NCBI GenBank assembly: GCA_029548715.1
Contig: JAKPMW010000347.1
Coordinates: 1-11,239 of the forward strand
Reading direction: 5' to 3'
DNA from: Spirochaetota bacterium
Lineage (GTDB): Bacteria > Spirochaetota > JAGLSM01 > JAKPMW01
Length of the DNA stretch: 11,239 nucleotides
In this document: positions 1 to 6,785 of the stretch, piece after piece
Layout: every line of letters begins with the position of its first letter
How positions within the stretch are numbered: position 1 is the stretch's first letter
Made by a program: the position numbers and the translations under genes
The notes under the pieces: model-generated
Seen by the model: the letters and a program-made list of their open reading frames with translations, nothing else
Told to the model about the DNA's origin: nothing
Databases searched by the model: none

Positions 1-1
1 A

Positions 2-1189
2 ACATACGGTGGGGAGAGCCGGCTTCTCTTCAGCTCGCGGGATGTGAGTGAGCGAAAACGGGCCGAGCAGGATCTTGCCGAGAGTGAGGAGCGTTTCAAG
101 GCTCTGCACAACGCTTCCTTCGGTGGGATCGCCATTCATGACAGGGGTATCATTCTTGAGTGCAATCTCGGTCTTTCGGAGCTGACAGGCTATTCGCGCG
201 ACGAACTGATCGGGATGGATGGGCTCCTCCTGATTACCGAGGATTCGAGACCGATCGTGCGGCACAATATCAGTGCCGGATACGAAAAACCGTACGAGGC
301 GACAGGGTTGCGCAAGGATGGCGTGCAGTACCCGGTCCGTCTTGAAGCCCGCAATATTCCCTACAGAGGGAAGCAGGTGCGTGTTGTTGAATTTCGTGAT
401 ATTTCAGTACAAAAACTGGCTGAAGAGCATAACCGCATGCTTGAGGCCCAGCTCAGGCAGGAACAAAAGCTGTCCGCAGTTGGAACCCTGGCCAGCGGTG
501 TGGCGCACGAAATCAACAATCCCCTGACCGGGATGATCAATTACGCACAATTAATTCAGAACCGTATTCCGGACAATCTGGGACAGATCCGTGACTGGGC
601 GCGAGAAATTCTGGCCGAGGGCGAACGGATCGGAACCATAGTCAGCAACCTGCTCCTTTTTTCCCGCCAGGAGTCCGGGCAGAGGCAGCGTGTTGCATCT
701 GCCAGCCTGGTTCGCTCCATCCTGTCTCTCTGTGGAAACCTGCTCAAAAAGCATGAGGTTGAGGTCGATGTTCGCCTTGACGATACCGTGCCGGATGTCT
801 TCTGCGTGTCGGGCCAGATCCAGCAGGTCCTGCTCAACCTGATCATCAATGCCCGGGATGCCCTTGTCGGAAGGTATCCCGAGTTTCATCCGGACAAGAC
901 AGTTTTTCTCACCATGCAGGTTCTGGATGATGGTGAAGGCAGGTGGGTGCGCTATACAGTTGAAGATCATGGCGGGGGGATGACTCCGGCTGTGGCTGCC
1001 CGTTGCATGGATCCGTTTTTTACAACAAAGGCCAGTGGGCAGGGGACAGGGCTTGGGCTTTCGGTCAGTTATGGAATCGTGCGTGAGCATGGGGGGCGCT
1101 TGAGTTTCGAGAGCAAGGAGGGCTGGGGGACACGCTTTTATCTTGATCTCCCGACCAGGGCAGAGGGAAATACAGTGAGGGATCCCTGA
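2..1189 (+). CDS. PAS-domain sensor histidine kinase, 5' end outside the window
   Basis: This is the C-terminal 395 residues of a sensor kinase that autophosphorylates on His and passes the phosphate to a response regulator. The frame is open to the left edge. The first codons read as the end of a PAS/PAC domain (FSSRDVSERKRAE), so the GTG at 44 is internal and not the start. A complete PAS domain follows (about residues 30-140 of the fragment, ending EFRDISVQ), then a short coiled coil. The DHp H-box is GVAHEINNPL with the phospho-acceptor His at fragment residue 169. The ATPase domain has an N-box near 274-288 (QQVLLNLIINARDAL), G1 DHGGGM near 322, an F-box DPFFTTK, and G2 GQGTGLGLS near 346. 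The HEINNPL H-box and this ATPase pattern resemble NtrB-like (HPK4) kinases. No receiver follows, and the next gene is a methyltransferase, so the partner regulator lies elsewhere. Whether the missing N-terminus is membrane-bound cannot be seen. Confidence 0.95.
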   Translation, partial: TYGGESRLLFSSRDVSERKRAEQDLAESEERFKALHNASFGGIAIHDRGIILECNLGLSELTGYSRDELIGMDGLLLITEDSRPIVRHNISAGYEKPYEATGLRKDGVQYPVRLEARNIPYRGKQVRVVEFRDISVQKLAEEHNRMLEAQLRQEQKLSAVGTLASGVAHEINNPLTGMINYAQLIQNRIPDNLGQIRDWAREILAEGERIGTIVSNLLLFSRQESGQRQRVASASLVRSILSLCGNLLKKHEVEVDVRLDDTVPDVFCVSGQIQQVLLNLIINARDALVGRYPEFHPDKTVFLTMQVLDDGEGRWVRYTVEDHGGGMTPAVAARCMDPFFTTKASGQGTGLGLSVSYGIVREHGGRLSFESKEGWGTRFYLDLPTRAEGNTVRDP

Positions 1190-1194
1190 TCGCA

Positions 1195-1225
1195 GTGCGG
1201 TACCCTGCCTGGAAGCAGGGCGCAT
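1195..1225 (+). other. Intergenic hairpin between kinase and methyltransferase
   Basis: A 6-bp stem CCCTGC/GCAGGG (1203-1208 with 1215-1220, loop CTGGAA) is extended by GTGCG/CGCAT (1195-1199 with 1221-1225) across a 3-nt bulge. No T-tract follows, so it is not a classical intrinsic terminator. It could stabilise the kinase mRNA end or attenuate read-through into the methyltransferase, which has its own ribosome binding site 40 nt on. Confidence 0.4.
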
Positions 1226-1275
1226 GATAGCTGCCGGAGGCTGTTCCCCAAAAAAATTGAAAGGAGAGCCGGCCC

Positions 1276-1983
1276 ATGATTGACCGGACCCTCAACTACG
1301 GGAGGGCGCAATTGGCCGGGTTTCTGTTGCGTCTCGACAATGTGCGGCATGTCCTTGATGTCGGCGCCGGAAGCGGAACCGATCTTGAGGCTGTGTGGGC
1401 GCGTTTTCCGCATGCCTCGCTGCACGCGGTGGAGTGTCAGCATCAGGCGGCCCGGATGCTTGCCGGGCGGGGTGTGGATGCCGCAGTGCTTGATCTCGAG
1501 CGGGAGCGCCTGCCCTGGGCGGATAATACAATGGATCTGGTGATTGTCAACCAGGTTCTCGAACACGTCAAGGATCACTTCTGGCTCATGCACGAGATCA
1601 CGCGTGTCCTTGCTCCGGGCGGACACCTTGTCATCGGCGTCCCCAATCTGGCTTCATTGCATAACCGTCTCCTGCTTCTCTTCGGGCGTCAGCCGACATC
1701 GATAGCCAACACCAGCGCGCACCTCAGGGGCTGGACGGCCGGGGACCTGGGGCGGTTTTTGGCCATCGGCGGGTGTTATCGCCGGGTGGCACGCCGGGGT
1801 GCCAATTTTTATCCTTTTCCGCCCATCCTGGCCCGTCCCCTGGCGGCCTGTTTCCCCGGGCTGGCCTGGGGCTGCATGACACTCTGGCAAAAGCGCGCTG
1901 ATGCGCAGTATGCGGACGCGTTTTTGCGCTATCCGGCTGTCCGTCAGCTTGAGACGAATTTTTTTATCGGGCATGATTCATGA
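1276..1983 (+). CDS. Class I SAM-dependent methyltransferase
   Basis: A 235-residue protein with the Rossmann-fold methyltransferase core of the Methyltransf_11 type. Motif I, the SAM-binding glycine loop, is LDVGAGSG (27-34). The acidic residue at the end of strand 2 is E53 in HAVE. The following acidic motif is VLDLE (71-75), motif II is LVIVNQVLEHV (88-98), and motif III is LAPGGHLVIGVPN (112-124). The last 60 residues (from about FYPFPPILARPLAACF) are hydrophobic and aromatic. They may form a substrate cap or touch the membrane. The start is the ATG at 1276, with AAGGAG at 1261-1265 about 10 nt upstream. The acceptor substrate cannot be read from the sequence; proteins of this size act on lipids, quinones, sugars or small molecules. 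Neighbours on both sides are unrelated in function, so context does not help. Confidence 0.9.
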   Translation: MIDRTLNYGRAQLAGFLLRLDNVRHVLDVGAGSGTDLEAVWARFPHASLHAVECQHQAARMLAGRGVDAAVLDLERERLPWADNTMDLVIVNQVLEHVKDHFWLMHEITRVLAPGGHLVIGVPNLASLHNRLLLLFGRQPTSIANTSAHLRGWTAGDLGRFLAIGGCYRRVARRGANFYPFPPILARPLAACFPGLAWGCMTLWQKRADAQYADAFLRYPAVRQLETNFFIGHDS

Positions 1984-2016
1984 GGCCGAGGCATGGAGCC
2001 GGTCGCACGTGATGCT

Positions 2017-2097
2017 CCCCTTAGGGACTTCGCCGGGATAGACCCCGCATTGTTTCCGCAACAAGCCCTCCCGCAAGGGTGGGCTGCGCCGGAATGC
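2017..2097 (+). other. Structured intergenic segment upstream of the permease
   Basis: The 193-bp gap between the methyltransferase and the permease holds several possible stems. The clearest is a 9-position stem AGCCCTCCC/GGGTGGGCT (2064-2072 with 2077-2085) with one T-T mismatch and a GCAA tetraloop. It can be enclosed by TTCC/GGAA (2054-2057 with 2091-2094). A shorter CCCC/GGG element lies at 2017-2026 and is followed by CTTCGCCGGGA. No T-tract is present. It could be a Rho-dependent or weak terminator for the methyltransferase or a structured leader. I could not match it to a riboswitch class I know. Confidence 0.35.
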
Positions 2098-2120
2098 CAC
2101 ACTCATGGCGCTGGCGGACG

Positions 2121-2149
2121 TTGACCAACCCGCGCCCCGGCGTTAGTTT
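2121..2149 (+). promoter_or_regulatory. Possible sigma-70 promoter of the permease gene
   Basis: TTGACC (2121-2126) and TAGTTT (2144-2149) are separated by 17 nt. The -35 box matches the consensus at 5 of 6 positions, the -10 box only at about 3 of 6. Transcription would begin near 2156, leaving a leader of about 20 nt that contains the GAAGGA ribosome binding site at 2163-2168. Confidence 0.35.
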
Positions 2150-2176
2150 GTCAGGATACTCTGAAGGAATGCAGGA

Positions 2177-3592
2177 ATGGAACTCAAACGTCGATTGGGA
2201 TTGTTTACCGCTGTCTGCGTGATCGTGGGCGACATGATCGGAACGGGGATTTTTGGCACAACCGGCTTTGCCCTGGCGGATATGGGCTCGGCAGCCCTTG
2301 TCCTCGGGCTCTGGGTGCTTGGCGGGATTGTGGCCATCTCCGGTGCGCTCTCCTATGCCGAGCTTTCGTCGATCTGGCCCGAGGTGGGCGGAGAATACGT
2401 CTATCTGAAAAACATCTTTGGCCGGCTGCCAGCCTTCATGACGGGCTGGGTCTCGCTCTTTGTCGGATTTTCGGCGGCAGTTGCTGCCTCGGCACTGGTC
2501 TTGACCGGATACCTGGCCGAGTTTTTGAGGAACATCCTCGGGGCCGAATCAGGCGCCGTCATCCTCTTTTCTGATCCCGTCTTTCAAAAGATCCTCGCCA
2601 TCGCAATCATCCTGTTTTTTACCATATTGCACATCGTCGGGGTGCGGCGTGGCACGATCGTGCAAAACATCCTGACTGTTGTCAAGGCAGTGATCGTGCT
2701 GGCCCTGCTGGTGGGCGGTCTTGTCGCCAGCGGACTTGTCAATCTCGACCGCCTGACGGCTGGATACGATGGGCTGGCTGACGGAATGCTGGGCGGACTG
2801 GGCTGGATCCTGCATCCTGTGGCTCCAACACCCGCCCTGCCCCAGATTGCCCTGACCCTGCTGATCGTGATGTTTGCCTATTCGGGCTGGAATGCGGCAA
2901 CCTATATCGCCGGCGAAATCAGGGATCCGGCAAAAAACATTCCCCGGGCGCTCTTCTGGAGTGCTTTCGGGACCATGCTGGTCTATGTCTTGCTAAATGT
3001 AGTCTACTTGCTTGCGGTCCCCGCCGAAAAACTTGCGGGACAGCAGGCTGTGGGAGCTATCACGGCAGGGGCGTTGTTTGGCGAGGGTGTGGCCTCCGTC
3101 TTCAGCCTGGGAATTGCGATCATCCTGCTGTCTGCGGTCTCGGCCCAGATGTTTATCGGTCCACGGGTGACCTGGGCCATGGCAAAGGACAGGATGCTGT
3201 TTGCCAGACTGGGAACCCTGCATCCCAGATTTGAGACGCCGCATCTGGCTGTCGGGTTGCAGGCCCTGATTGCCATCAGCTATATCCTGCTCGGATCGGC
3301 TGGTGACCTGATGATGTATATGGGCTTTGCCCTGTCAGTCTTCCCGCTTTTGTCCGTTATCGGGCTGATCTGGCTGCGGATTACCCGGCCGGAACTTGCG
3401 CGCCCATGGAAGGTGCCCCTGTATCCGCTCTTTCCCCTGCTCTATATCGTCCTGACCATTGTGATGATGATCGCCAGCCTGATGGCCTGGACCACGACTT
3501 CGCTGACGGCACTGGCCGTGCTGGCTGTCAGCGTCCCGGTGTACTTTGTCTGGCGCTGGATGGTTGAGCGGAATCTTCCCGAAAAGCGCTGA
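2177..3592 (+). CDS. APC-superfamily amino acid permease
   Basis: A 471-residue inner-membrane transporter with about twelve hydrophobic helices, the usual length and fold of the amino acid-polyamine-organocation family. The broken first helix carries GDMIGTGIF (18-26), whose GTGIF segment is the backbone amino-acid-binding loop of this family. SYAELSS..PEVGGEYVYL near 60-78 is the conserved helix 2-3 segment. FAYSGWNAATYIAGEI (from 233) followed by RDPAKNIPRAL is the broken helix 6 and the loop after it. The combination looks most like the LAT/SteT-like branch of exchangers and permeases for neutral amino acids. The substrate and the mode (exchange or proton symport) cannot be fixed from sequence alone. 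The ATG at 2177 is preceded by GAAGGA at 2163-2168. The gene ends 60 nt before the repeat-protein gene, so the two may be co-transcribed. Confidence 0.92.
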   Translation: MELKRRLGLFTAVCVIVGDMIGTGIFGTTGFALADMGSAALVLGLWVLGGIVAISGALSYAELSSIWPEVGGEYVYLKNIFGRLPAFMTGWVSLFVGFSAAVAASALVLTGYLAEFLRNILGAESGAVILFSDPVFQKILAIAIILFFTILHIVGVRRGTIVQNILTVVKAVIVLALLVGGLVASGLVNLDRLTAGYDGLADGMLGGLGWILHPVAPTPALPQIALTLLIVMFAYSGWNAATYIAGEIRDPAKNIPRALFWSAFGTMLVYVLLNVVYLLAVPAEKLAGQQAVGAITAGALFGEGVASVFSLGIAIILLSAVSAQMFIGPRVTWAMAKDRMLFARLGTLHPRFETPHLAVGLQALIAISYILLGSAGDLMMYMGFALSVFPLLSVIGLIWLRITRPELARPWKVPLYPLFPLLYIVLTIVMMIASLMAWTTTSLTALAVLAVSVPVYFVWRWMVERNLPEKR

Positions 3593-3652
3593 CGGATCAG
3601 GAAAGCTGCTGTCGCTAAGGAGATAGCGCTGAAAATTTGCTGGAGGTAGCAT

Positions 3653-4327
3653 ATGAAACAGATTTTTGCCCTTGCGGGGTTGGTCCTGCTTCTCTTGTCC
3701 CCCTCGCTGCATGCCGAACGGCTTGCCAGGGATACCTCCCTGCCTACCGGTCGGGGATCGCATATCTTCAAGGCCGGGACTCAGGTCTCCCGCTATGGCA
3801 ATGGCCAGGTATCGAGCGGGGTGCTCAAGTACGATGTCAGTCTCCCGACCCCGAGGGGGAGTCATATCTTCAAGGCTGGCGACTCGGTCAGTTTTTACCA
3901 GGGTGGGTACCTCAAGAGCGGGGTGCTCAAGCACGATGTCAGTCTCCCGACCCCGAGGGGGAGCCATATCTTTGCCGCCGGCTCAAGGGTGGATTTTACT
4001 GCGGCCGGGTATGTCAGCTCGGGCGAGCTCAAGCACGATGTCAGTCTCCCGACACCGCGAGGGAGTCATATCTTCATGTCCGGTACGGCCATCCGGTTTT
4101 ATGACAATGGCTATGTAGAGGGCGGGACGATCAAGCACAGTGTCAGTCTGCCGACGCAGCGGGGTAGCCATGTTTTTCAGGCGGGGAAGTGGGTCTCCTT
4201 TTACGGGACGGGATATGTCTCGATGGGGACGATCCATAATGATGTCACCCTTCAGACCAGGGGTGGGTCGAGGATGTACCGCAAGGGGACACAGGTACGG
4301 TTTAGCCCCGATGGCTATGCCCAGTAA
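3653..4327 (+). CDS. Exported protein of six 34-residue tandem repeats
   Basis: A 224-residue protein. Residues 1-21 form a typical Sec signal peptide: KQ, then a leucine-rich core, then SLHA before E22. The mature part is almost wholly five full copies and one shortened copy of a 34-residue unit with the pattern DVSLPTPRGSHIF..G..V.FY..GYV.SG.LKH. The alternating hydrophobic positions and regular GY and SG turns suggest two or three short beta strands per unit, similar in style to MORN-like or beta-hairpin repeat proteins of the form G..V.F..NG.V.SG.L. The invariant LPTPRGSHIF may be an exposed loop. The protein is probably periplasmic or on the surface. GGAGG at 3642-3646 sits 6 nt before the ATG, and an intrinsic terminator lies 21 nt after the stop. 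I do not recognise a named family, and no catalytic motif is visible. Binding or a structural role is a guess. Confidence 0.85.
   Translation: MKQIFALAGLVLLLLSPSLHAERLARDTSLPTGRGSHIFKAGTQVSRYGNGQVSSGVLKYDVSLPTPRGSHIFKAGDSVSFYQGGYLKSGVLKHDVSLPTPRGSHIFAAGSRVDFTAAGYVSSGELKHDVSLPTPRGSHIFMSGTAIRFYDNGYVEGGTIKHSVSLPTQRGSHVFQAGKWVSFYGTGYVSMGTIHNDVTLQTRGGSRMYRKGTQVRFSPDGYAQ
3731..4324 (+). repeat. 102-bp in-frame tandem repeat, 5.8 copies
   Basis: Units begin at 3731, 3833, 3935, 4037, 4139 and 4241, exactly 102 nt apart, and the last is cut short after 84 nt. Units two to four are the most alike. The stretches 3817-3869 and 3919-3971 differ at only about two positions, including at silent sites. The first and last units have diverged most. 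This gradient is what expansion from the middle by unequal crossing-over or replication slippage would leave. Confidence 0.95.
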
Positions 4328-4348
4328 GACTGGCCCGATGTTTGAGAG

Positions 4349-4379
4349 AAACCGCTTCCGCAAGGGGCGGTTTTTTTTT
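4349..4379 (+). terminator. Rho-independent terminator after the repeat protein
   Basis: AAACCGCTTC (4349-4358) pairs with GGGGCGGTTT (4364-4373), with two G-T wobbles, around a CGCAA loop. Nine T residues follow at 4371-4379. It lies 21 nt after the stop of the repeat-protein gene and separates it from the chemoreceptor gene. Confidence 0.92.
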
Positions 4380-4420
4380 GAACATTGCCGGATCGGGGGA
4401 GTCGTCAGTAGTTGTACGGA

Positions 4421-4449
4421 TTGTTGCACTGTAGCCCGGGATATATATT
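4421..4449 (+). promoter_or_regulatory. Putative sigma-70 promoter of the chemoreceptor gene
   Basis: TTGTTG (4421-4426) and TATATT (4444-4449) are separated by 17 nt. The -10 box matches the consensus at 5 of 6 positions, and the -35 box only in TTG. Transcription would begin near 4456 and give a leader of about 47 nt. The element lies just beyond a strong terminator, where a new promoter is needed. Confidence 0.45.
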
Positions 4450-4490
4450 GACTGCATCATGAGAGAGAAGTGTAAAAGGGATAACGATAG

Positions 4491-4495
4491 AGGAG
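4491..4495 (+). promoter_or_regulatory. Ribosome binding site that decides the chemoreceptor start
   Basis: AGGAG at 4491-4495 is only 1 nt from the ATG at 4497 but 7 nt from the in-frame ATG at 4503. The second ATG has normal spacing and gives the N-terminus MTVRNRM. Confidence 0.75.
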
Positions 4496-4502
4496 AATGG
4501 CC

Positions 4503-6431
4503 ATGACGGTACGAAACAGGATGCTGGTGTTGTTCAGCCTGCTGGCAGCAGGGATCTGTGTGATCCTTGGGGTTATCGGGGTATTCATATCCCGCGATAC
4601 GCTGGATGAAGAGGTGCGGGAGTCGACGACCCAGATTGTGACGGGTCGGGCGGCCGAGCTGGGGCGCTGGGTTGATGGATTGCAGCGTATGGTTCGGGAG
4701 TATTCCGAACACCCGGTTTTTGCCCGGCAGGACAGGAAAGAGATCAAGGCATTTCTGCAGGACAAAGGCGGAAGGCTGCAACAAGATGTGGAGATGCTCT
4801 TTTACGGTTTTCCAGATGGCCTTGCGCCTACCAGTACGGGAGCAGATGCCAATATTGCCGACCGCGACTATTTTAGCACCATCATGCAAAAACGAGAGCA
4901 GGTCGTGATAAGTGATGCGGTGGTCAGCCGTGCCACGGGAAAGCCGATTATCGTTATGGCTGTTCCGGTTTATGGAAAAAACAGGGACGTTCAGGGTTTG
5001 GCTGCGGCTTCGATAACACTGGATGCGCTCTCGGATATTGCCGCCAAGGTCAAGGTGGGTGCGGACGGGTATGGCTGGATTATCGATGGCAAGGGGATTG
5101 TTCTTGCCCACCCGGACGAAAAGATCCGCATGAAACTCAACGCCAGGGAAGCGGACAAGGCCGGTTTTTCAGGTTTGTCGGCGGCGGCTGTTGAGATGAC
5201 CGGAGGCAAAACCGGCCAGGCATCGATTGTCAGGCCGGACGGATCCGAAGAAATCCTCTTTTACGCGCCAATTCCCAGCTCCCCGGGCTGGTCCTTTGGT
5301 GTGGCTATTCCGCGGGCCCAGATGCTGGCTCCCGTCTATCGACTCATGCTGGCTTTTGCCATCGCAGCGGTCGTGATGGTTGCCCTGACGGTCCTGATCG
5401 TCTGGCTGATCGCGGCCTCAATTGCCCGGGGCGTCCTGCGCCATGCGGACACGATGCTGCAAAGTGCCGATTATGTCCGGGCGAGCTCGGAGCAGTTGGC
5501 TCAGGCCAGCCAGGGGCTGGCGGCGGGATCGTCCGAACAGGCAGCCTCAATCGAGGAGATCTCGGCATCCCTTGAGGAGATCTCGGGGATGACAAAGCAA
5601 AACGCGGACAATGCGGCCCAGGCGGACAAGCTGACGCATGCGGTGATCGGGTCGATCGACAATGCCCACAAGGCGATGCAAAAGTCGCTGGCGGCGAGCC
5701 AGGAGATAGCGCGGGCCAGCGGGGAGACGCAAAAGATCATCAAGACGATTGACGAGATCGCGTTTCAGACCAATCTATTGTCACTCAATGCGGCAGTCGA
5801 GGCGGCCCGGGCCGGTGAGGCCGGGGCCGGATTTGCGGTCGTGGCCGACGAGGTGCGCTCGCTCTCGATGCGCTCGGCGGAGGCATCGAGGCGGACAGCC
5901 GAACTGATTGAGGAGACGATCACCCGGGTCAACGAAGGGGTCTCGGTCTTTGCGGAAAGCGGGCGGGCGATTGACGAGGTGGTTGAACAGTCGGGCAAGG
6001 TGCAGCAGCTTGTGAGCGAGATCGCCGCCGCCTCCAACGAGCAGTCCAAGGGGATCGAGCAGATCAACCGGGGCGTGATCGAGATGGAAAAGGTGGTCCA
6101 GCAGACAGCGGCCAATTCGGAAGAGACGGCCTCGTCGTCCGAGGAACTCTCGGCCCAGGCCGAGGAGATGCATGCCACTGTGGACCGGCTGGTTGGATTT
6201 ATCGGTGGCGCGGAGACAAGGACGGCGGGTAGCGCCCGGGTGCCACAGATCAGGCCGGCCACCCGGCCTGCGACTGCAGCAAGACCGGTCCGGCCTGTGC
6301 CGTCTGCAACACTGGTCAGGCCGGCATCGTCCGGGACAGCGGGCAATGCGCCCGTCCCTGCCCGGAATGCGCGCGAGATTACACCCGAGCAGATCATTCC
6401 GCTGGATGAAGAGGACATGAAGGATTTTTAG
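4503..6431 (+). CDS. Methyl-accepting chemotaxis protein, dCACHE-like sensor, no HAMP
   Basis: A 642-residue inner-membrane chemoreceptor. Helix TM1 spans about residues 7-30 and TM2 about 281-308. Between them lies a periplasmic region of about 250 residues with dCACHE features: ADRDYFSTIM, then SRATGKPIIVMAVPVYG, and a membrane-distal to membrane-proximal order typical of the family. The common amino-acid-binding pattern (R.W with a following Y and D) is not evident, so the ligand is open. After TM2 the sequence passes within about 15 residues into the signalling coiled coil, and no HAMP pattern (P....L...I..GDL) can be found. The CheA/CheW-binding tip begins at EIAFQTNLLSLNAAVEAARAG (from 418), and the return helix has Glu/Gln pairs suited to methylation (NSEETASSSEELSAQAEEM). 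A Pro/Arg/Ala-rich linker of about 60 residues ends in the acidic peptide IPLDEEDMKDF. No cheA, cheW, cheB or cheR is nearby, so it must feed a distant array. Confidence 0.95.
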   Translation: MTVRNRMLVLFSLLAAGICVILGVIGVFISRDTLDEEVRESTTQIVTGRAAELGRWVDGLQRMVREYSEHPVFARQDRKEIKAFLQDKGGRLQQDVEMLFYGFPDGLAPTSTGADANIADRDYFSTIMQKREQVVISDAVVSRATGKPIIVMAVPVYGKNRDVQGLAAASITLDALSDIAAKVKVGADGYGWIIDGKGIVLAHPDEKIRMKLNAREADKAGFSGLSAAAVEMTGGKTGQASIVRPDGSEEILFYAPIPSSPGWSFGVAIPRAQMLAPVYRLMLAFAIAAVVMVALTVLIVWLIAASIARGVLRHADTMLQSADYVRASSEQLAQASQGLAAGSSEQAASIEEISASLEEISGMTKQNADNAAQADKLTHAVIGSIDNAHKAMQKSLAASQEIARASGETQKIIKTIDEIAFQTNLLSLNAAVEAARAGEAGAGFAVVADEVRSLSMRSAEASRRTAELIEETITRVNEGVSVFAESGRAIDEVVEQSGKVQQLVSEIAAASNEQSKGIEQINRGVIEMEKVVQQTAANSEETASSSEELSAQAEEMHATVDRLVGFIGGAETRTAGSARVPQIRPATRPATAARPVRPVPSATLVRPASSGTAGNAPVPARNAREITPEQIIPLDEEDMKDF

Positions 6432-6471
6432 GTATTGGCATGGATGAGCCAGTCAGTGTGATGTGTGTTCC

Positions 6472-6535
6472 CCATCCGGGACGGCCATGGCGCAGGCATG
6501 AAGCGGCAGTTGAACCTGCCGGGCCACCCGGATGG
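6472..6535 (+). repeat. Nested inverted repeat downstream of the chemoreceptor
   Basis: CCATCCGGG (6472-6480) and CCCGGATGG (6527-6535) are perfect 9-nt inverted copies. Between them CGGCAG (6504-6509) pairs with CTGCCG (6516-6521) around a TTGAAC loop, giving a two-level cruciform or RNA hairpin. There is no T-tract. Confidence 0.6.
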
Positions 6536-6560
6536 TGCCCTCTTTTCCGCCGCTGTATCA

Positions 6561-6587
6561 CGAAAACAGGTTTTGAGTGCTGTTTCG
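6561..6587 (+). repeat. Bulged inverted repeat
   Basis: CGAAAACAG (6561-6569) pairs with CTGTTTCG (6580-6587) as an 8-bp stem with one bulged A and a 10-nt T-rich loop. Confidence 0.45.
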
Positions 6588-6628
6588 CAATGGGTCTGAT
6601 TGTCATTCGCCGGTACAGAACATGTTTT

Positions 6629-6659
6629 CAATTGCAGGGGTGTCGGTCCTGCATTGTTT
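6629..6659 (+). terminator. Terminator-like hairpin, weak
   Basis: CAATTGCAGG (6629-6638) pairs with CCTGCATTG (6648-6656) as a 9-bp stem with one bulged T. It is followed by TTTCT rather than a long T-run. It is the best candidate for an intrinsic stop of the chemoreceptor transcript, but it lies about 200 nt from the stop codon. Confidence 0.35.
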
Positions 6660-6679
6660 CTCCTGCGCACGCAATATTC

Positions 6680-6693
6680 CCCCCGCAAGGGGG
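6680..6693 (+). repeat. C5-GCAA-G5 hairpin
   Basis: CCCCC (6680-6684) pairs with GGGGG (6689-6693) around a GCAA tetraloop. No T-tract follows. The next bases, CTTTGCCGGGA, resemble those at 2028-2038. Confidence 0.55.
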
Positions 6694-6737
6694 CTTTGCC
6701 GGGAGTACCTGCTTTTTGTGGTTGCACCCTCTCGCGA

Positions 6738-6767
6738 TTGTATGCTGGCCTGGTTTGATGCTATAGT
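6738..6767 (+). promoter_or_regulatory. Putative promoter of the kinase/HD-GYP operon
   Basis: TTGTAT (6738-6743) and TATAGT (6762-6767) are separated by 18 nt. The -10 box matches at 5 of 6 positions. Transcription would begin near 6774-6776, right at the G-rich sequence before the GTG at 6786, so the leader would be only about 10-12 nt. Alternatively translation starts at the ATG at 6804. Confidence 0.5.
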
Positions 6768-6785
6768 CTTGGACGGGGGTGGCAT

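Larger units (their letters stand above)
6432..6785 (+). other. 354-bp gap with a series of inverted repeats, no credible gene
   Basis: No supported coding sequence is seen here. Four inverted-repeat elements follow one another in 6472-6693. They are a 9-bp perfect repeat enclosing a smaller hairpin, two hairpins that each have a single bulged base, and a five-C/five-G hairpin with a GCAA loop. The last 50 bp hold a promoter-like element for the kinase operon. The region may carry the end of the chemoreceptor transcript, a small RNA, or both. Confidence 0.55.

Noticed and set aside
44..46. GTG at 44 as the start of the first kinase
   Set aside because: The frame is open to the left edge, and the residues before it complete a PAS/PAC ending (RDVSERKRAE).
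551..1225. Minus-strand open frame of 224 codons opposite the first kinase
   Set aside because: It is antisense to well-conserved kinase motifs and has no family-like motifs of its own.
1984..2176. Known riboswitch class ahead of the permease
   Set aside because: I compared it from memory with lysine, glycine, guanidine, cobalamin and cyclic-di-AMP classes and found no convincing core.
3335..3967. Minus-strand open frame with repeats opposite the permease end and repeat protein
   Set aside because: Its internal repeats only mirror the 102-bp units of the sense gene, and the sense frame has a signal peptide, a ribosome binding site and a terminator.
3731..4324. CRISPR-like array
   Set aside because: The 102-bp units are adjacent, in frame and coding, with no unique spacers.
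4412..4429. Sigma-54 promoter ahead of the chemoreceptor
   Set aside because: TTGCA is present for the -12 element, but the -24 GG is replaced by GT at the required spacing.
5765..6418. Minus-strand open frame of 217 codons opposite the chemoreceptor
   Set aside because: It is a Ser/Ala-rich shadow of the signalling domain with no independent support.
6440..6766. Plus-strand open frame of 108 codons, Cys-rich, in the gap after the chemoreceptor
   Set aside because: It has no ribosome binding site, the composition is erratic, and it spans all the inverted repeats and the promoter-like element of the next gene.
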